Shown here: positions 1 through 6,523 of the stretch, one piece after another
How positions within the stretch are numbered: position 1 is the stretch's first letter
Layout: each line of letters begins with the position of its first letter
Assembly: GCA_965657965.1 (NCBI GenBank)
Contig: CBFHQM010000038.1
Span: 1-13,271, forward strand
Length of the DNA: 13,271 nucleotides
From: UBA8752 sp965657965
Lineage (GTDB): Bacteria; Bacteroidota; Bacteroidia; Flavobacteriales_D; Sanyastnellaceae
Direction of reading: 5' to 3'
The notes under the pieces: model-generated
What the model was told of the DNA's origin: nothing
What the model saw: the letters and a program-made list of their open reading frames with translations, nothing else
Databases searched by the model: none
Position numbers and translations under genes: made by a program

Positions 1-99
1 GCCAACATTGCCGAGGTGCACCTTTCAATAGACCAGTGGCTGGACATCGCCCCGGACACGGGCCACCTCGCCGGTCACCATCTGAGCCCGCGGCCCTAA
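1..99 (+). CDS. 3' end of an unidentified protein (partial)
   Basis: Frame 1 is open from the window edge to a TAA at 97-99 and encodes the last 32 residues of a protein that starts outside the window. The tail reads AEVHLSIDQWLDIAP and ends in SPRP. Third codon positions are GC-rich, as in the real genes here, and the stop lies 9 bp before the transporter start, so a tandem gene pair is plausible. I do not recognise the family from so short a tail. Another forward frame is also open across this stretch, so even the coding call is only moderate. Confidence 0.45.
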   Translation, partial: ANIAEVHLSIDQWLDIAPDTGHLAGHHLSPRP

Positions 100-104
100 T
101 TTGG
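97..104 (+). promoter_or_regulatory. Possible Bacteroidota -7 box before the AI-2E transporter
   Basis: TAATTTGG matches TAnnTTTG at five of six fixed positions and ends 4 nt before the ATG at 109. It overlaps the TAA stop of the preceding gene. No clear -33 TTG is visible, and in isolation this could be chance. It is listed because the same arrangement recurs before several other genes of the window. Confidence 0.3.
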
Positions 105-108
105 CCAC

Positions 109-1251
109 ATGGCAACACCGAAGAAAAGGCCCGACGATTTGATGGGCATGCGCCCCTTTGAAGCAGAATTCTGGACCATTCGGCGCATTGCCGGTGCATT
201 TGGGCTGATTCTTCTGGCCGCAGCCTTGGTGCACTTTTCGGACTTAACCGCCTACCTCATTGTCTCTATTGGGCTCAGCTTTGTGGGTCGCCCTCTTGTC
301 AGACTGGCCGATCGAATCCATCTCTTCGGCAAACCCATTGGTTCGACCGTGGGGGCAGCCTTGACACTGGCCCTCATGTTTGCTGCATTTTCGCTCCTGT
401 TGAGCCTGTTTGCTCCTTTGGTCGCAGCAGAGGCCAGCGTGTTGTCCAACTTGGACTTCAACAGCATCGCTCAGGAATTGCGCACTTTCGGCTCAGATCT
501 CGCGCCTTTCCTCCTTTCTGACGGAGAATCTCCACTGGCTTGGATCGACACCTCCACGTTGGGCTCCGGTCTTACCACATTACTGGGTCCTAAAGGCCTA
601 GGCGGAGCTTTGAGCCAAGCGTTCTCTGCTGCGGGAAACCTTGTGGTGGCGGTCTTCAGTGTTTCGTTTATGACCTTCTTTTTTCTCAAAGACCGCCAAC
701 TCTTTCCCAGCATCCTGAAAGCGTTTACCCCCGACGACCAATTGGAACGGGTAGAGCGCGTTCTCCAAAATTCCACGCGACTGCTCACTCGCTACTTCGT
801 GGGCTTGGCCGCTCAAGTGGCCATCATCACCACTGTGATTACAGGCGGACTTCTCCTCCTCAACGTTCCCAATGCTTTTCTCATCGGATTCCTCGCCGGA
901 CTGCTCAACCTGATTCCCTATGTCGGCCCCCTGATTGGAGCGGGATTGGGCCTTGGCATCATCCTCACGACCCACTTGCAAGCGCCGGAGCTCGGCAGCC
1001 TGATTGGAAAAGCCGGGTTGGTCTTTTTGTCGGCTCAAATCGTAGACAACCTCTTCACTCAACCGGTCATCTTTGCAGGAAGCGTGAAGGCCCATCCCCT
1101 CGAGATTTTTGTTTTGATTTCAATCGCCGGTAGCTTGGCGGGCATCACCGGCATGATGCTCGCGATTCCAGCCTATTCTCTGATTCGCGTTTTGGCCAAG
1201 GAGTTCTTTGGCGATTTCAAAGTCATACAGTCGCTCACAGACCAACTCTAA
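109..1251 (+). CDS. AI-2E/PerM family membrane transporter (UPF0118)
   Basis: This 380-residue polytopic inner-membrane protein belongs to the AI-2E/PerM family (YdiK, PerM, TqsA relatives), which exports small molecules or ions; substrates are mostly unknown. A short basic N-terminus is followed by hydrophobic segments near residues 27-43, 47-60, 80-105, 172-193, 232-252, 255-290, 300-318 and 330-360, with a soluble stretch around 105-170. Family hallmarks are FFLKDRQ (191-197), the NLIPYVGPLIG loop (267-277), VDNLFTQPVIFAG (312-324) and the G-GMMLAIPA motif near the end. Length is usual for the family. ATG 109 was chosen because it immediately follows the upstream stop and a -7-like box. 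pyrG follows 69 bp later on the same strand. The family call is firm, the substrate is not inferable. Confidence 0.9.
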   Translation: MATPKKRPDDLMGMRPFEAEFWTIRRIAGAFGLILLAAALVHFSDLTAYLIVSIGLSFVGRPLVRLADRIHLFGKPIGSTVGAALTLALMFAAFSLLLSLFAPLVAAEASVLSNLDFNSIAQELRTFGSDLAPFLLSDGESPLAWIDTSTLGSGLTTLLGPKGLGGALSQAFSAAGNLVVAVFSVSFMTFFFLKDRQLFPSILKAFTPDDQLERVERVLQNSTRLLTRYFVGLAAQVAIITTVITGGLLLLNVPNAFLIGFLAGLLNLIPYVGPLIGAGLGLGIILTTHLQAPELGSLIGKAGLVFLSAQIVDNLFTQPVIFAGSVKAHPLEIFVLISIAGSLAGITGMMLAIPAYSLIRVLAKEFFGDFKVIQSLTDQL

Positions 1252-1252
1252 T

Positions 1253-1291
1253 GGTTTGGGAAGAATGTGAGGAAATTCCTTCGCCCAAACC
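1253..1291. repeat. Inverted repeat between the transporter and pyrG
   Basis: GGTTTGGG (1253-1260) and CCCAAACC (1284-1291) are perfect 8-bp inverted arms with a 23-bp spacer. The spacer contains a second short inverted repeat, AGGAA (1270-1274) and TTCCT (1276-1280). The repeat begins 1 bp after the transporter stop and ends 13 bp before the putative pyrG -7 box. It could be a weak terminator hairpin, although no U-run follows, or an operator for pyrG. Confidence 0.5.
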
Positions 1292-1304
1292 CAACCAAGC
1301 GTTG

Positions 1305-1312
1305 TAACTTTC
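1305..1312 (+). promoter_or_regulatory. Probable -7 box of pyrG
   Basis: TAACTTTC matches TAnnTTTG at five of six fixed positions and ends 8 nt before the ATG at 1321. A start here makes the upstream in-frame GTG at 1267 unlikely, because that codon would lie outside the transcript. The -33 region is not convincing. Confidence 0.45.
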
Positions 1313-1320
1313 TACCCCGT

Positions 1321-2994
1321 ATGCACGCGACTACGGGAAAGGCCTCAGCCACCAAATATATTTTCGTCACAGGTGGGGTTTCCTCCAGTCTTGGCAAGGG
1401 AATCATCAGCGCTTCTCTGGCCAAGCTCTTGCAGGCAAGAGGGATGAAAGTGACCATCCAAAAACTCGACCCTTACATTAACATTGACCCCGGAACGCTC
1501 AATCCATACGAGCACGGGGAATGTTTTGTGACGGATGATGGTGCCGAAACTGACCTTGACCTTGGGCACTACGAGCGGTTCTTGAATGTGCCAACGTCTC
1601 AAGCCAACAACATCACAACCGGTCGGATCTACCAAAGCGTCATCGACAAAGAGCGCAAAGGCGAATTTCTAGGAAGAACCGTTCAGGTCATTCCTCACAT
1701 TACCGACGAAATCAAACGATGTGTCCAAATTCTTGGTGAAGGGGACCGTTACGATTTTGTGATCACCGAAATTGGTGGCACTGTGGGCGATATCGAATCG
1801 CTGCCCTACATCGAGGCTGTGCGTCAGATGCGTTGGGAGCAGCCCAAAGACACATTGGTCATTCATTTGACTTTGATTCCCTATTTGGCGGCCGCAGGTG
1901 AGCTCAAAACCAAACCCACTCAACACAGCGTAAAGCAACTGCTCGAGTTTGGCGTTCAACCCGATGTGTTGGTCTGCAGAACAGAGCACGAGCTTTCAAC
2001 GTCGATACGACACAAACTTGCCCGCTTCTGCAACGTCGACGTCAAGGCCGTGATTCAGTCCATCGACGCTGACACCATTTACGAAGTGCCTTTGCTGATG
2101 CAAGAAGAGCGTCTTGACCAAGTGGTTCTCGACAAATTGGGCATCGACGCCAACACGCCATTGGATTTGAGTCGCTGGATGACTTTCCTTCAACAGCACA
2201 AAAACCCCAAGCAAAAGGTGACCATTGCCTTGATTGGCAAGTATGTAGAGCTGAAAGACAGCTACAAGAGCATCGCAGAGGCCTTCATTCATGCAGGTGC
2301 AGCTTGCAGTGTCGAAGTCGAGCTTCGCTGGATTCATTCAGAGCAAATCCTTGCCGACAATGTGCAGTCGCTGTTTTCCAGTGTCGATGGCATCTTGGTT
2401 GCACCCGGGTTTGGGTCTCGCGGCATTGATGGGAAAATCGAAGCCATTCGTTTTGCGAGAGAAAACCTCGTGCCCTTTTTCGGGATTTGTCTGGGAATGC
2501 AATGCGCCGTCATCGAGTTTGCGCGCAATGTTTTGGGCCTACCAGAAGCCCACAGTACCGAAATCAAGGACTACACTCCCGATCCCGTCATTGATCTGAT
2601 GGAGGCCCAAAAAGGCCTTGCAGACATGGGGGGCACCATGCGCCTGGGCGCTTATCCTTGCCAACTACAACCGGGCACCAACGCGGCTAAAGCCTACGGC
2701 ACAGAAGCCACAGAAGAGCGTCACCGTCACCGCTATGAATTCAATGACGCCTATCGGGAACGGTTCATTGAAAACGGCATGATTGCCAGTGGAATCCACC
2801 CTGAATCCAACTTGGTCGAAATCGTGGAAATCCCTGATCATCCGTGGTTTGTCGGTGCTCAGTTCCACCCCGAGTACAAGAGCACGGTCATTGACCCCCA
2901 CCCCTTGTTTCAGGCGTTCATTCAAGCGGTTCTGGACACCAAATTGGGCAAGCAAAACGTGGACTCCTCTGCGGTGACCAAGACCCAGGAGTAG
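1321..2994 (+). CDS. pyrG: CTP synthase (glutamine-hydrolysing)
   Basis: CTP synthase makes CTP from UTP, ATP and glutamine, the last step of de novo pyrimidine nucleotide synthesis, in the cytosol. From ATG 1321 the protein has 557 residues (545 in E. coli). The N-terminal amidoligase domain has the P-loop GGVSSSLGKG (18-27), GECFVTDDGAETDLDLGHYERF (66-87, in part) and KTKPTQHSV (196-204). The C-terminal class I glutamine amidotransferase domain carries the nucleophile Cys390 in FFGICLGMQ and the His516/Glu518 pair in QFHPEY. All catalytic residues are present. The frame stays open upstream to GTG 1267, but that adds 18 unlike residues ahead of a possible promoter, so ATG 1321 is preferred. 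The gene converges on the transglutaminase-fold gene with 9 bp between the stops. Confidence 0.98.
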   Translation: MHATTGKASATKYIFVTGGVSSSLGKGIISASLAKLLQARGMKVTIQKLDPYINIDPGTLNPYEHGECFVTDDGAETDLDLGHYERFLNVPTSQANNITTGRIYQSVIDKERKGEFLGRTVQVIPHITDEIKRCVQILGEGDRYDFVITEIGGTVGDIESLPYIEAVRQMRWEQPKDTLVIHLTLIPYLAAAGELKTKPTQHSVKQLLEFGVQPDVLVCRTEHELSTSIRHKLARFCNVDVKAVIQSIDADTIYEVPLLMQEERLDQVVLDKLGIDANTPLDLSRWMTFLQQHKNPKQKVTIALIGKYVELKDSYKSIAEAFIHAGAACSVEVELRWIHSEQILADNVQSLFSSVDGILVAPGFGSRGIDGKIEAIRFARENLVPFFGICLGMQCAVIEFARNVLGLPEAHSTEIKDYTPDPVIDLMEAQKGLADMGGTMRLGAYPCQLQPGTNAAKAYGTEATEERHRHRYEFNDAYRERFIENGMIASGIHPESNLVEIVEIPDHPWFVGAQFHPEYKSTVIDPHPLFQAFIQAVLDTKLGKQNVDSSAVTKTQE

Positions 2995-3003
2995 TCGACG
3001 AGC

Positions 3004-3684
3004 CTAAGTCTCCGCCGTCCCCTCCCCTTTTTGGCCATTGGCCTCGTGTTTGTCTTTCCGGCAACCGGAAGACTTCGCTCTGTCTAGCTCTGCGAGAATC
3101 AACGCCGTTGGCCACTCCGAAAACAGGCCAAAATCCTGAACAATCTGCAAGCGCAGGTGGCCTTTCTCATCGAGAGGCTGTTCTAAACTGTGCGACTCGG
3201 GTGTCCACTGCAACGGCATTGCCCCCATTCGCCGGCACAACCGCTGTCCAAAGACCGGTGTGCACTTAATCCAACGCTTTCCATCCCAGTATGCCGCATA
3301 TCCATGCGGCGTAAAATTTGCCGATCCGGTGTCCTGATTGCCCTGCATGCTCAGGTGATTCTGGACCCGCGCCAATCCCAACCGAGAAGGCACACCCAGT
3401 GCCCTTAGTCCCGTTGCAAACAAGATGCTCTTCTGAATGCCGTGACCTTTCTGGTTTTCCAACGTCCGCGAGGCCGAATTGGCCAATGCCGACACGTCCG
3501 ACATGCTAGACTCATAGCGAATGGCGTCTCGAACAAAACGGTACCACCGTCCCATTTTTTCCTGCAGTGACCCCGCCCCGACACACATGCTCAACTGCCT
3601 CATAAGCAGAGGGTTATCCGCATTGAATACAACGTCTGCTTTGACGTCCTTTTCGATGGGATATTCTAAGTTAATCAACGCCAT
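3004..3684 (-). CDS. Transglutaminase-fold protein lacking the usual catalytic Cys
   Basis: This 226-residue cytosolic-looking protein (no signal peptide) has a transglutaminase-like core: WYRFVRDAIRYE (47-58), KGHGIQKSILFATGLRALG (79-97) with GVPSRLGLA following, then TPHGYAAYWDGKRWIKCTP (125-143). Related Bacteroidota proteins, from memory, read G-x-C-x-Q-K-S in the second motif. Here residue 82 is Gly (codon GGC) where the catalytic Cys would be. His127 is kept. The Asp position reads Thr in WIKCTP, which I recall as usual in this subfamily. The C-terminal 20 residues are charged and low in complexity. It is the last gene of the minus-strand run, 38 bp after the O-antigen ligase, and its stop lies 9 bp from that of pyrG. 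Start ATG 3684 is the only good candidate. Function is unknown; it may bind rather than cleave or cross-link. Confidence 0.75.
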   Translation of the reverse strand: MALINLEYPIEKDVKADVVFNADNPLLMRQLSMCVGAGSLQEKMGRWYRFVRDAIRYESSMSDVSALANSASRTLENQKGHGIQKSILFATGLRALGVPSRLGLARVQNHLSMQGNQDTGSANFTPHGYAAYWDGKRWIKCTPVFGQRLCRRMGAMPLQWTPESHSLEQPLDEKGHLRLQIVQDFGLFSEWPTALILAELDRAKSSGCRKDKHEANGQKGEGTAET

Positions 3685-3722
3685 GTGCCCTTAGAAGGTA
3701 AGGCGCATTGCCAAGAATCAAT

Positions 3723-4913
3723 TCAATTGTGGTCCCCGCTCGACTTAAGGGCGACAAACAGCCACATCACAAAGACAACGCCGCGTTGCACCTCCAAGAC
3801 GGATTCAACAGAAGCGTGCAAGACCAAAAGAACACCGGTCAAGAACAGCGCTGCATCGCGGCGACGCCAACCTGTCCATACCCAAGACCCCAAGGCCAGC
3901 GTGATCAGCACAATGCCTGGCCAGCCAAAAGCCACTCCGGCTTGCAACCATTGATTGTGTGGATTTAAACGCCGTTCTGATGCGTAGGTGACCCCATCGC
4001 GCGTGTAGCGGGTCATCAGTTCGTCGGTCACATCGCCTGTGCCCACGCCAAAGGGCTTTTCGACAATCAATTCAACGGCCGTGACCCACACTGCAACGCG
4101 ACCTGCCGTACTGCTTGACGCTGCCGCACCCCCTTGTTCTGCCACTGCAGCGACGGTCTTCATTTCCATGAACCTCGCTTTGGATAGGGCATAACCCGAT
4201 GTTCCCAACAAACCAAGGAACAAGAGAATGGCCCAGACAGGTTGAGGCTGAGTCATTCTACCCGAAAGCCAACGCTTACGCAACGCCAAGTCCAGCAAAG
4301 CCACCACAACAGCCGCCAAAATGCCTGCCTTGGACCCCATCATGCCCAATGAGACGGCCAACAAAACCACCAGTAGGGCCCTTTGCCAAGACGGGAGACC
4401 CCCTGCCCAATGACGGCCCAATCCCAACCACGCTACGGCCACATGCAAACTCAAATATGTCGGGTGTACATCGCCGGCAAAGCGCGCATACCGCCACCAA
4501 GAGAGATCACCCAAAACCAAGCTCTGCCAACTGGCATTCGCGAATCTTAAAGTCAGGTAGGCGGTCACAGACCAGCCAACCGACCACCAAAAATCCCGCA
4601 GCAAGGGCCTTCCTGGCAGCGCAGAAATCAAGGGCAAAAAAATCAACGCGGCTTTGACTTCAAGGCTCAATCCCCAAGACTCCATGTTGTGACTCCAAAG
4701 CCCCCCCAACAACTGAAAACCATAATATCCAATCCACCAAGCTCCGCCTTCAGGCCACGCCCAAGGCTGACCGCTTCGGTGTTTCCTCCACCCCACAAAG
4801 CGCAGCACCAAAACCAACAAGAGCACATATCCTGCAGCCACACCGCCAAACAAAAGCGCAGGCATGAGCATCCGCCAGCCCCATTTTTCCACTTTGTTCC
4901 AGGTCACGTTCAT
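3723..4913 (-). CDS. O-antigen ligase/polymerase family membrane protein (Wzy/WaaL-type)
   Basis: This 396-residue polytopic membrane protein resembles O-antigen ligases and polymerases, which transfer or join lipid-linked glycans on the periplasmic face of the inner membrane. Hydrophobic helices run along its length, for example around 14-41, 57-72, 86-100, 150-165, 178-190, 195-210, 226-242, 330-347 and 355-390. The long periplasmic-type loop before the last helices carries GRVAVWVTAVELIVEKPFGV (271-290) with GTGD after it, and LNPHNQWLQAGVAFGWPG (316-333), the characteristic H-N-x-W-Gly pattern. The frame is open upstream to 5036, but ATG 4913 overlaps the glycosyltransferase stop as ATGA, which fixes the start. 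Ligase and polymerase cannot be told apart by sequence alone. Its coupling to the glycosyltransferase points to exopolysaccharide, O-antigen or protein glycan work. Confidence 0.85.
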   Translation of the reverse strand: MNVTWNKVEKWGWRMLMPALLFGGVAAGYVLLLVLVLRFVGWRKHRSGQPWAWPEGGAWWIGYYGFQLLGGLWSHNMESWGLSLEVKAALIFLPLISALPGRPLLRDFWWSVGWSVTAYLTLRFANASWQSLVLGDLSWWRYARFAGDVHPTYLSLHVAVAWLGLGRHWAGGLPSWQRALLVVLLAVSLGMMGSKAGILAAVVVALLDLALRKRWLSGRMTQPQPVWAILLFLGLLGTSGYALSKARFMEMKTVAAVAEQGGAAASSSTAGRVAVWVTAVELIVEKPFGVGTGDVTDELMTRYTRDGVTYASERRLNPHNQWLQAGVAFGWPGIVLITLALGSWVWTGWRRRDAALFLTGVLLVLHASVESVLEVQRGVVFVMWLFVALKSSGDHN

Positions 4914-5962
4914 CGGGTGAGCGTCTTTGCACGAGAAGATGGGCCCTTTCGCAGCAACAAGAAATGCCAAATCCCCTGCCAGTATCCCCATCCATACGCC
5001 CAGTGCAACACGGCAAACGCCCGAAGCATTCCCCACGCCCTACTCGGACCGGCTTTGGCCATTCTCGCCGCGATCATCGCCCCCAAACCCCACAGGGAGA
5101 GAATTCCCATCCAGCTTATAGTCACCGCCTGGGTCGCGAGGGCCCCAGGCCACTGCCATTGTCCAATCGCTGCAGCAGTCCCCGTTAAAACGACACCCAA
5201 AACAAAGGCTGCAGGGACCAATTGTCGCCAAGTGGTTACCGTTCGGTGCTTTCGGTTCACAAACACCTTCCAATAGCCGTATTGCCGGTACTGCTGAAAA
5301 AGACGTCCGTAACTCGAACGCGCATGGTATGAAGAGCGAATGCTCGGGTCAAACCAAATACGCCAACCGGTCTCCGTTAATCTAAAATTAAGTTCATCGT
5401 CTTGGTTCCTGACCAAGTCCTCATCCAGCCCACCGATGTCCATGAGCACCTGTTTGCGATACGCCCCAAAGGCCACCGTATCCACATGCCCCTCGACGCC
5501 ACCCGTTCTGAATCTCGCATCTCCAACACCAAAAGGTGAAGACATGGCCATCCCGATGGTTCGGGTTCTTTCGTCCCCGTGAACTTGCTCCACAACTCCC
5601 CCGACGCAACCACATTCTGGGTGCGCTTCAAGGGCGTCCAAATTTCGCCTTAAAAAGTCCTTATCCGCCTCCGCATGCCCCCCTAGAATCACGACTACAT
5701 CCGACTCGGAATGCTTCAACCCAAGATTCATCGATATGGGCGTAAACTTCTCTTTATTATGTAACAAGCGGACATCACCCCACTCCCTCATGACCGACTG
5801 AACCACATCTAAAGTCCCATCGGTACTGCCCCCATCCACAACCAAGACCTCCCACCGACCAATGAGGCCCTCTTGGGCCCTCAAGGACGCCAAACAAGGA
5901 CCGATATGGTTCACCTCATTCAGGCAAGGAATGACCACAGAAGCACAAGGGGTGTCGAACAT
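4910..5962 (-). CDS. Family 2 glycosyltransferase, ExoA-like, membrane-anchored
   Basis: The enzyme would transfer a sugar from a nucleotide-sugar donor to a lipid-linked acceptor on the cytosolic face of the membrane. From ATG 5962 it has 350 residues. A GT-A domain opens with ASVVIPCLNE (7-16) and has VVDGGSTDGT (41-50), NQDDELNFRLTETGW (186-200) and QQYRQYGYWK (223-232). Three C-terminal hydrophobic segments follow (about 249-267, 278-299 and 312-337), as in ExoA-type enzymes of succinoglycan synthesis. At the usual DxD-like spot the sequence reads LGGHAEAD (93-100), so the first acidic residue is missing. A GTG at 5983 would abut the elaA stop and add seven residues; ATG 5962 fits the family start better. 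The ligase overlaps its end by 4 bp, so the two are translationally coupled. Confidence 0.87.
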   Translation of the reverse strand: MFDTPCASVVIPCLNEVNHIGPCLASLRAQEGLIGRWEVLVVDGGSTDGTLDVVQSVMREWGDVRLLHNKEKFTPISMNLGLKHSESDVVVILGGHAEADKDFLRRNLDALEAHPECGCVGGVVEQVHGDERTRTIGMAMSSPFGVGDARFRTGGVEGHVDTVAFGAYRKQVLMDIGGLDEDLVRNQDDELNFRLTETGWRIWFDPSIRSSYHARSSYGRLFQQYRQYGYWKVFVNRKHRTVTTWRQLVPAAFVLGVVLTGTAAAIGQWQWPGALATQAVTISWMGILSLWGLGAMIAARMAKAGPSRAWGMLRAFAVLHWAYGWGYWQGIWHFLLLRKGPSSRAKTLTR

Positions 5963-5968
5963 CGACAG

Positions 5969-5976
5969 CGAAGATA
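5969..5976 (-). promoter_or_regulatory. Possible internal -7 box before the glycosyltransferase
   Basis: On the minus strand TATCTTCG matches TAnnTTTG at five of six fixed positions and ends 6 nt before ATG 5962. The gene could also be read from the elaA promoter, so this is tentative. Confidence 0.25.
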
Positions 5977-5983
5977 ATGGCAC

Positions 5984-6484
5984 TCAAGGTCGACCTGCAG
6001 GACGGGTCATGGCCACATGCGGTATCCCATCTTCCAAGTACTGCTCCCCTTGCGCCTTAAATCCAAAGTCTGAATAAAACTGCTCGAGGTAAGATTGAGC
6101 AGACAATCGAATGGGCTCTCCCGGCCAAATTCGATCCAAGGCCAGCAAGCTTTGACGCATCAATTCCCTACCCATACCCGTCCCTCGAACATCCGAGGAC
6201 GTGACCACCCGACCAATGCTCACTTCCTCTGGATAAGATGTCCCCGCAGGAAGAAGACGGGTCAGGGCCAAAACTGCCCCCCCTTCACCCGCCGGTAAAG
6301 CGGCTCGTTCCGCCCAAAGGTGAACGCCCTCGCAGTCCTTATTGTCCAAGTCTTGGTACGGGCAATCCTGCTCAACCACGAACACTTCAGCCCTCAAACG
6401 AAGCAATGCATAAGTGGTCTCCCGATCAAGCTCAGACCAAGCCTTGCACTGCCAAACGACATCTTTGAACGCTTCAGTTCCCAT
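5984..6484 (-). CDS. elaA: ElaA-like GNAT N-acetyltransferase
   Basis: This 166-residue protein is an ElaA-type GNAT, predicted to move an acetyl group from acetyl-CoA to an unknown amine; the cellular substrate of ElaA is not established. It shows the ElaA signature LRLRAEVFVVEQDCPYQDLD (28-47), where the E-Q-x-C-P-Y-x-D/E core is typical. It also has the acetyl-CoA loop RVVTSSDVRGTGMGRELM (92-109) and the C-terminal SAQSYLEQFYSDFGF (128-142) with EDGIPHVAM (151-159). The frame continues to an ATG at 6622, but that would run into the divergent ABC-F gene and adds 46 unlike residues, so ATG 6484 is the start. It leads the minus-strand run, with its stop 21 bp before the glycosyltransferase ATG. 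Its relation to the glycan genes is unclear and may be positional only. Confidence 0.9.
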   Translation of the reverse strand: MGTEAFKDVVWQCKAWSELDRETTYALLRLRAEVFVVEQDCPYQDLDNKDCEGVHLWAERAALPAGEGGAVLALTRLLPAGTSYPEEVSIGRVVTSSDVRGTGMGRELMRQSLLALDRIWPGEPIRLSAQSYLEQFYSDFGFKAQGEQYLEDGIPHVAMTRPAGRP

Positions 6485-6489
6485 GGACG

Positions 6490-6496
6490 CAAAATA
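6490..6496 (-). promoter_or_regulatory. Possible -7 box of elaA, one base short
   Basis: On the minus strand TATTTTG resembles TAnnTTTG with one spacer base missing, and ends 5 nt before ATG 6484. It lies back to back with the ABC-F box at 6512-6519, in a gap of 39 bp between the two start codons. Confidence 0.35.
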
Positions 6497-6511
6497 GCGC
6501 CGTCGCCCCGC

Positions 6512-6519
6512 TACTTTTG
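6512..6519 (+). promoter_or_regulatory. -7 box of the ABC-F gene, perfect consensus
   Basis: TACTTTTG is an exact match to the Bacteroidota -7 consensus TAnnTTTG and ends 4 nt before ATG 6524. Transcription from it would begin at or within a few bases of the start codon. This supports 6524 over the upstream in-frame ATG at 6320, which lies inside elaA on the opposite strand. No clear -33 TTG is visible at the expected place, which would fall inside the elaA coding sequence. Confidence 0.6.
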
Positions 6520-6523
6520 CATC

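Noticed and set aside
598..1095. 165-residue minus-strand open frame opposite the transporter
   Set aside because: Antisense to membrane helices of a clear gene; low-plausibility composition.
1267..1320. N-terminal extension of CTP synthase from GTG 1267
   Set aside because: The 18 added residues are unlike the family, and the codon lies upstream of the probable -7 box at 1305-1312.
4914..5036. 41-residue N-terminal extension of the O-antigen ligase
   Set aside because: It lies inside the glycosyltransferase gene; the ATGA overlap at 4910-4913 gives a natural start.
4199..5276. Plus-strand open frames of 152 and 195 residues
   Set aside because: Pro/Thr/Ser/His-rich shadows of the ligase and glycosyltransferase genes on the minus strand.
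6320..6523. 68-residue N-terminal extension of the ABC-F protein
   Set aside because: It is antisense to elaA, has no ABC-F similarity and lies upstream of a perfect -7 box.
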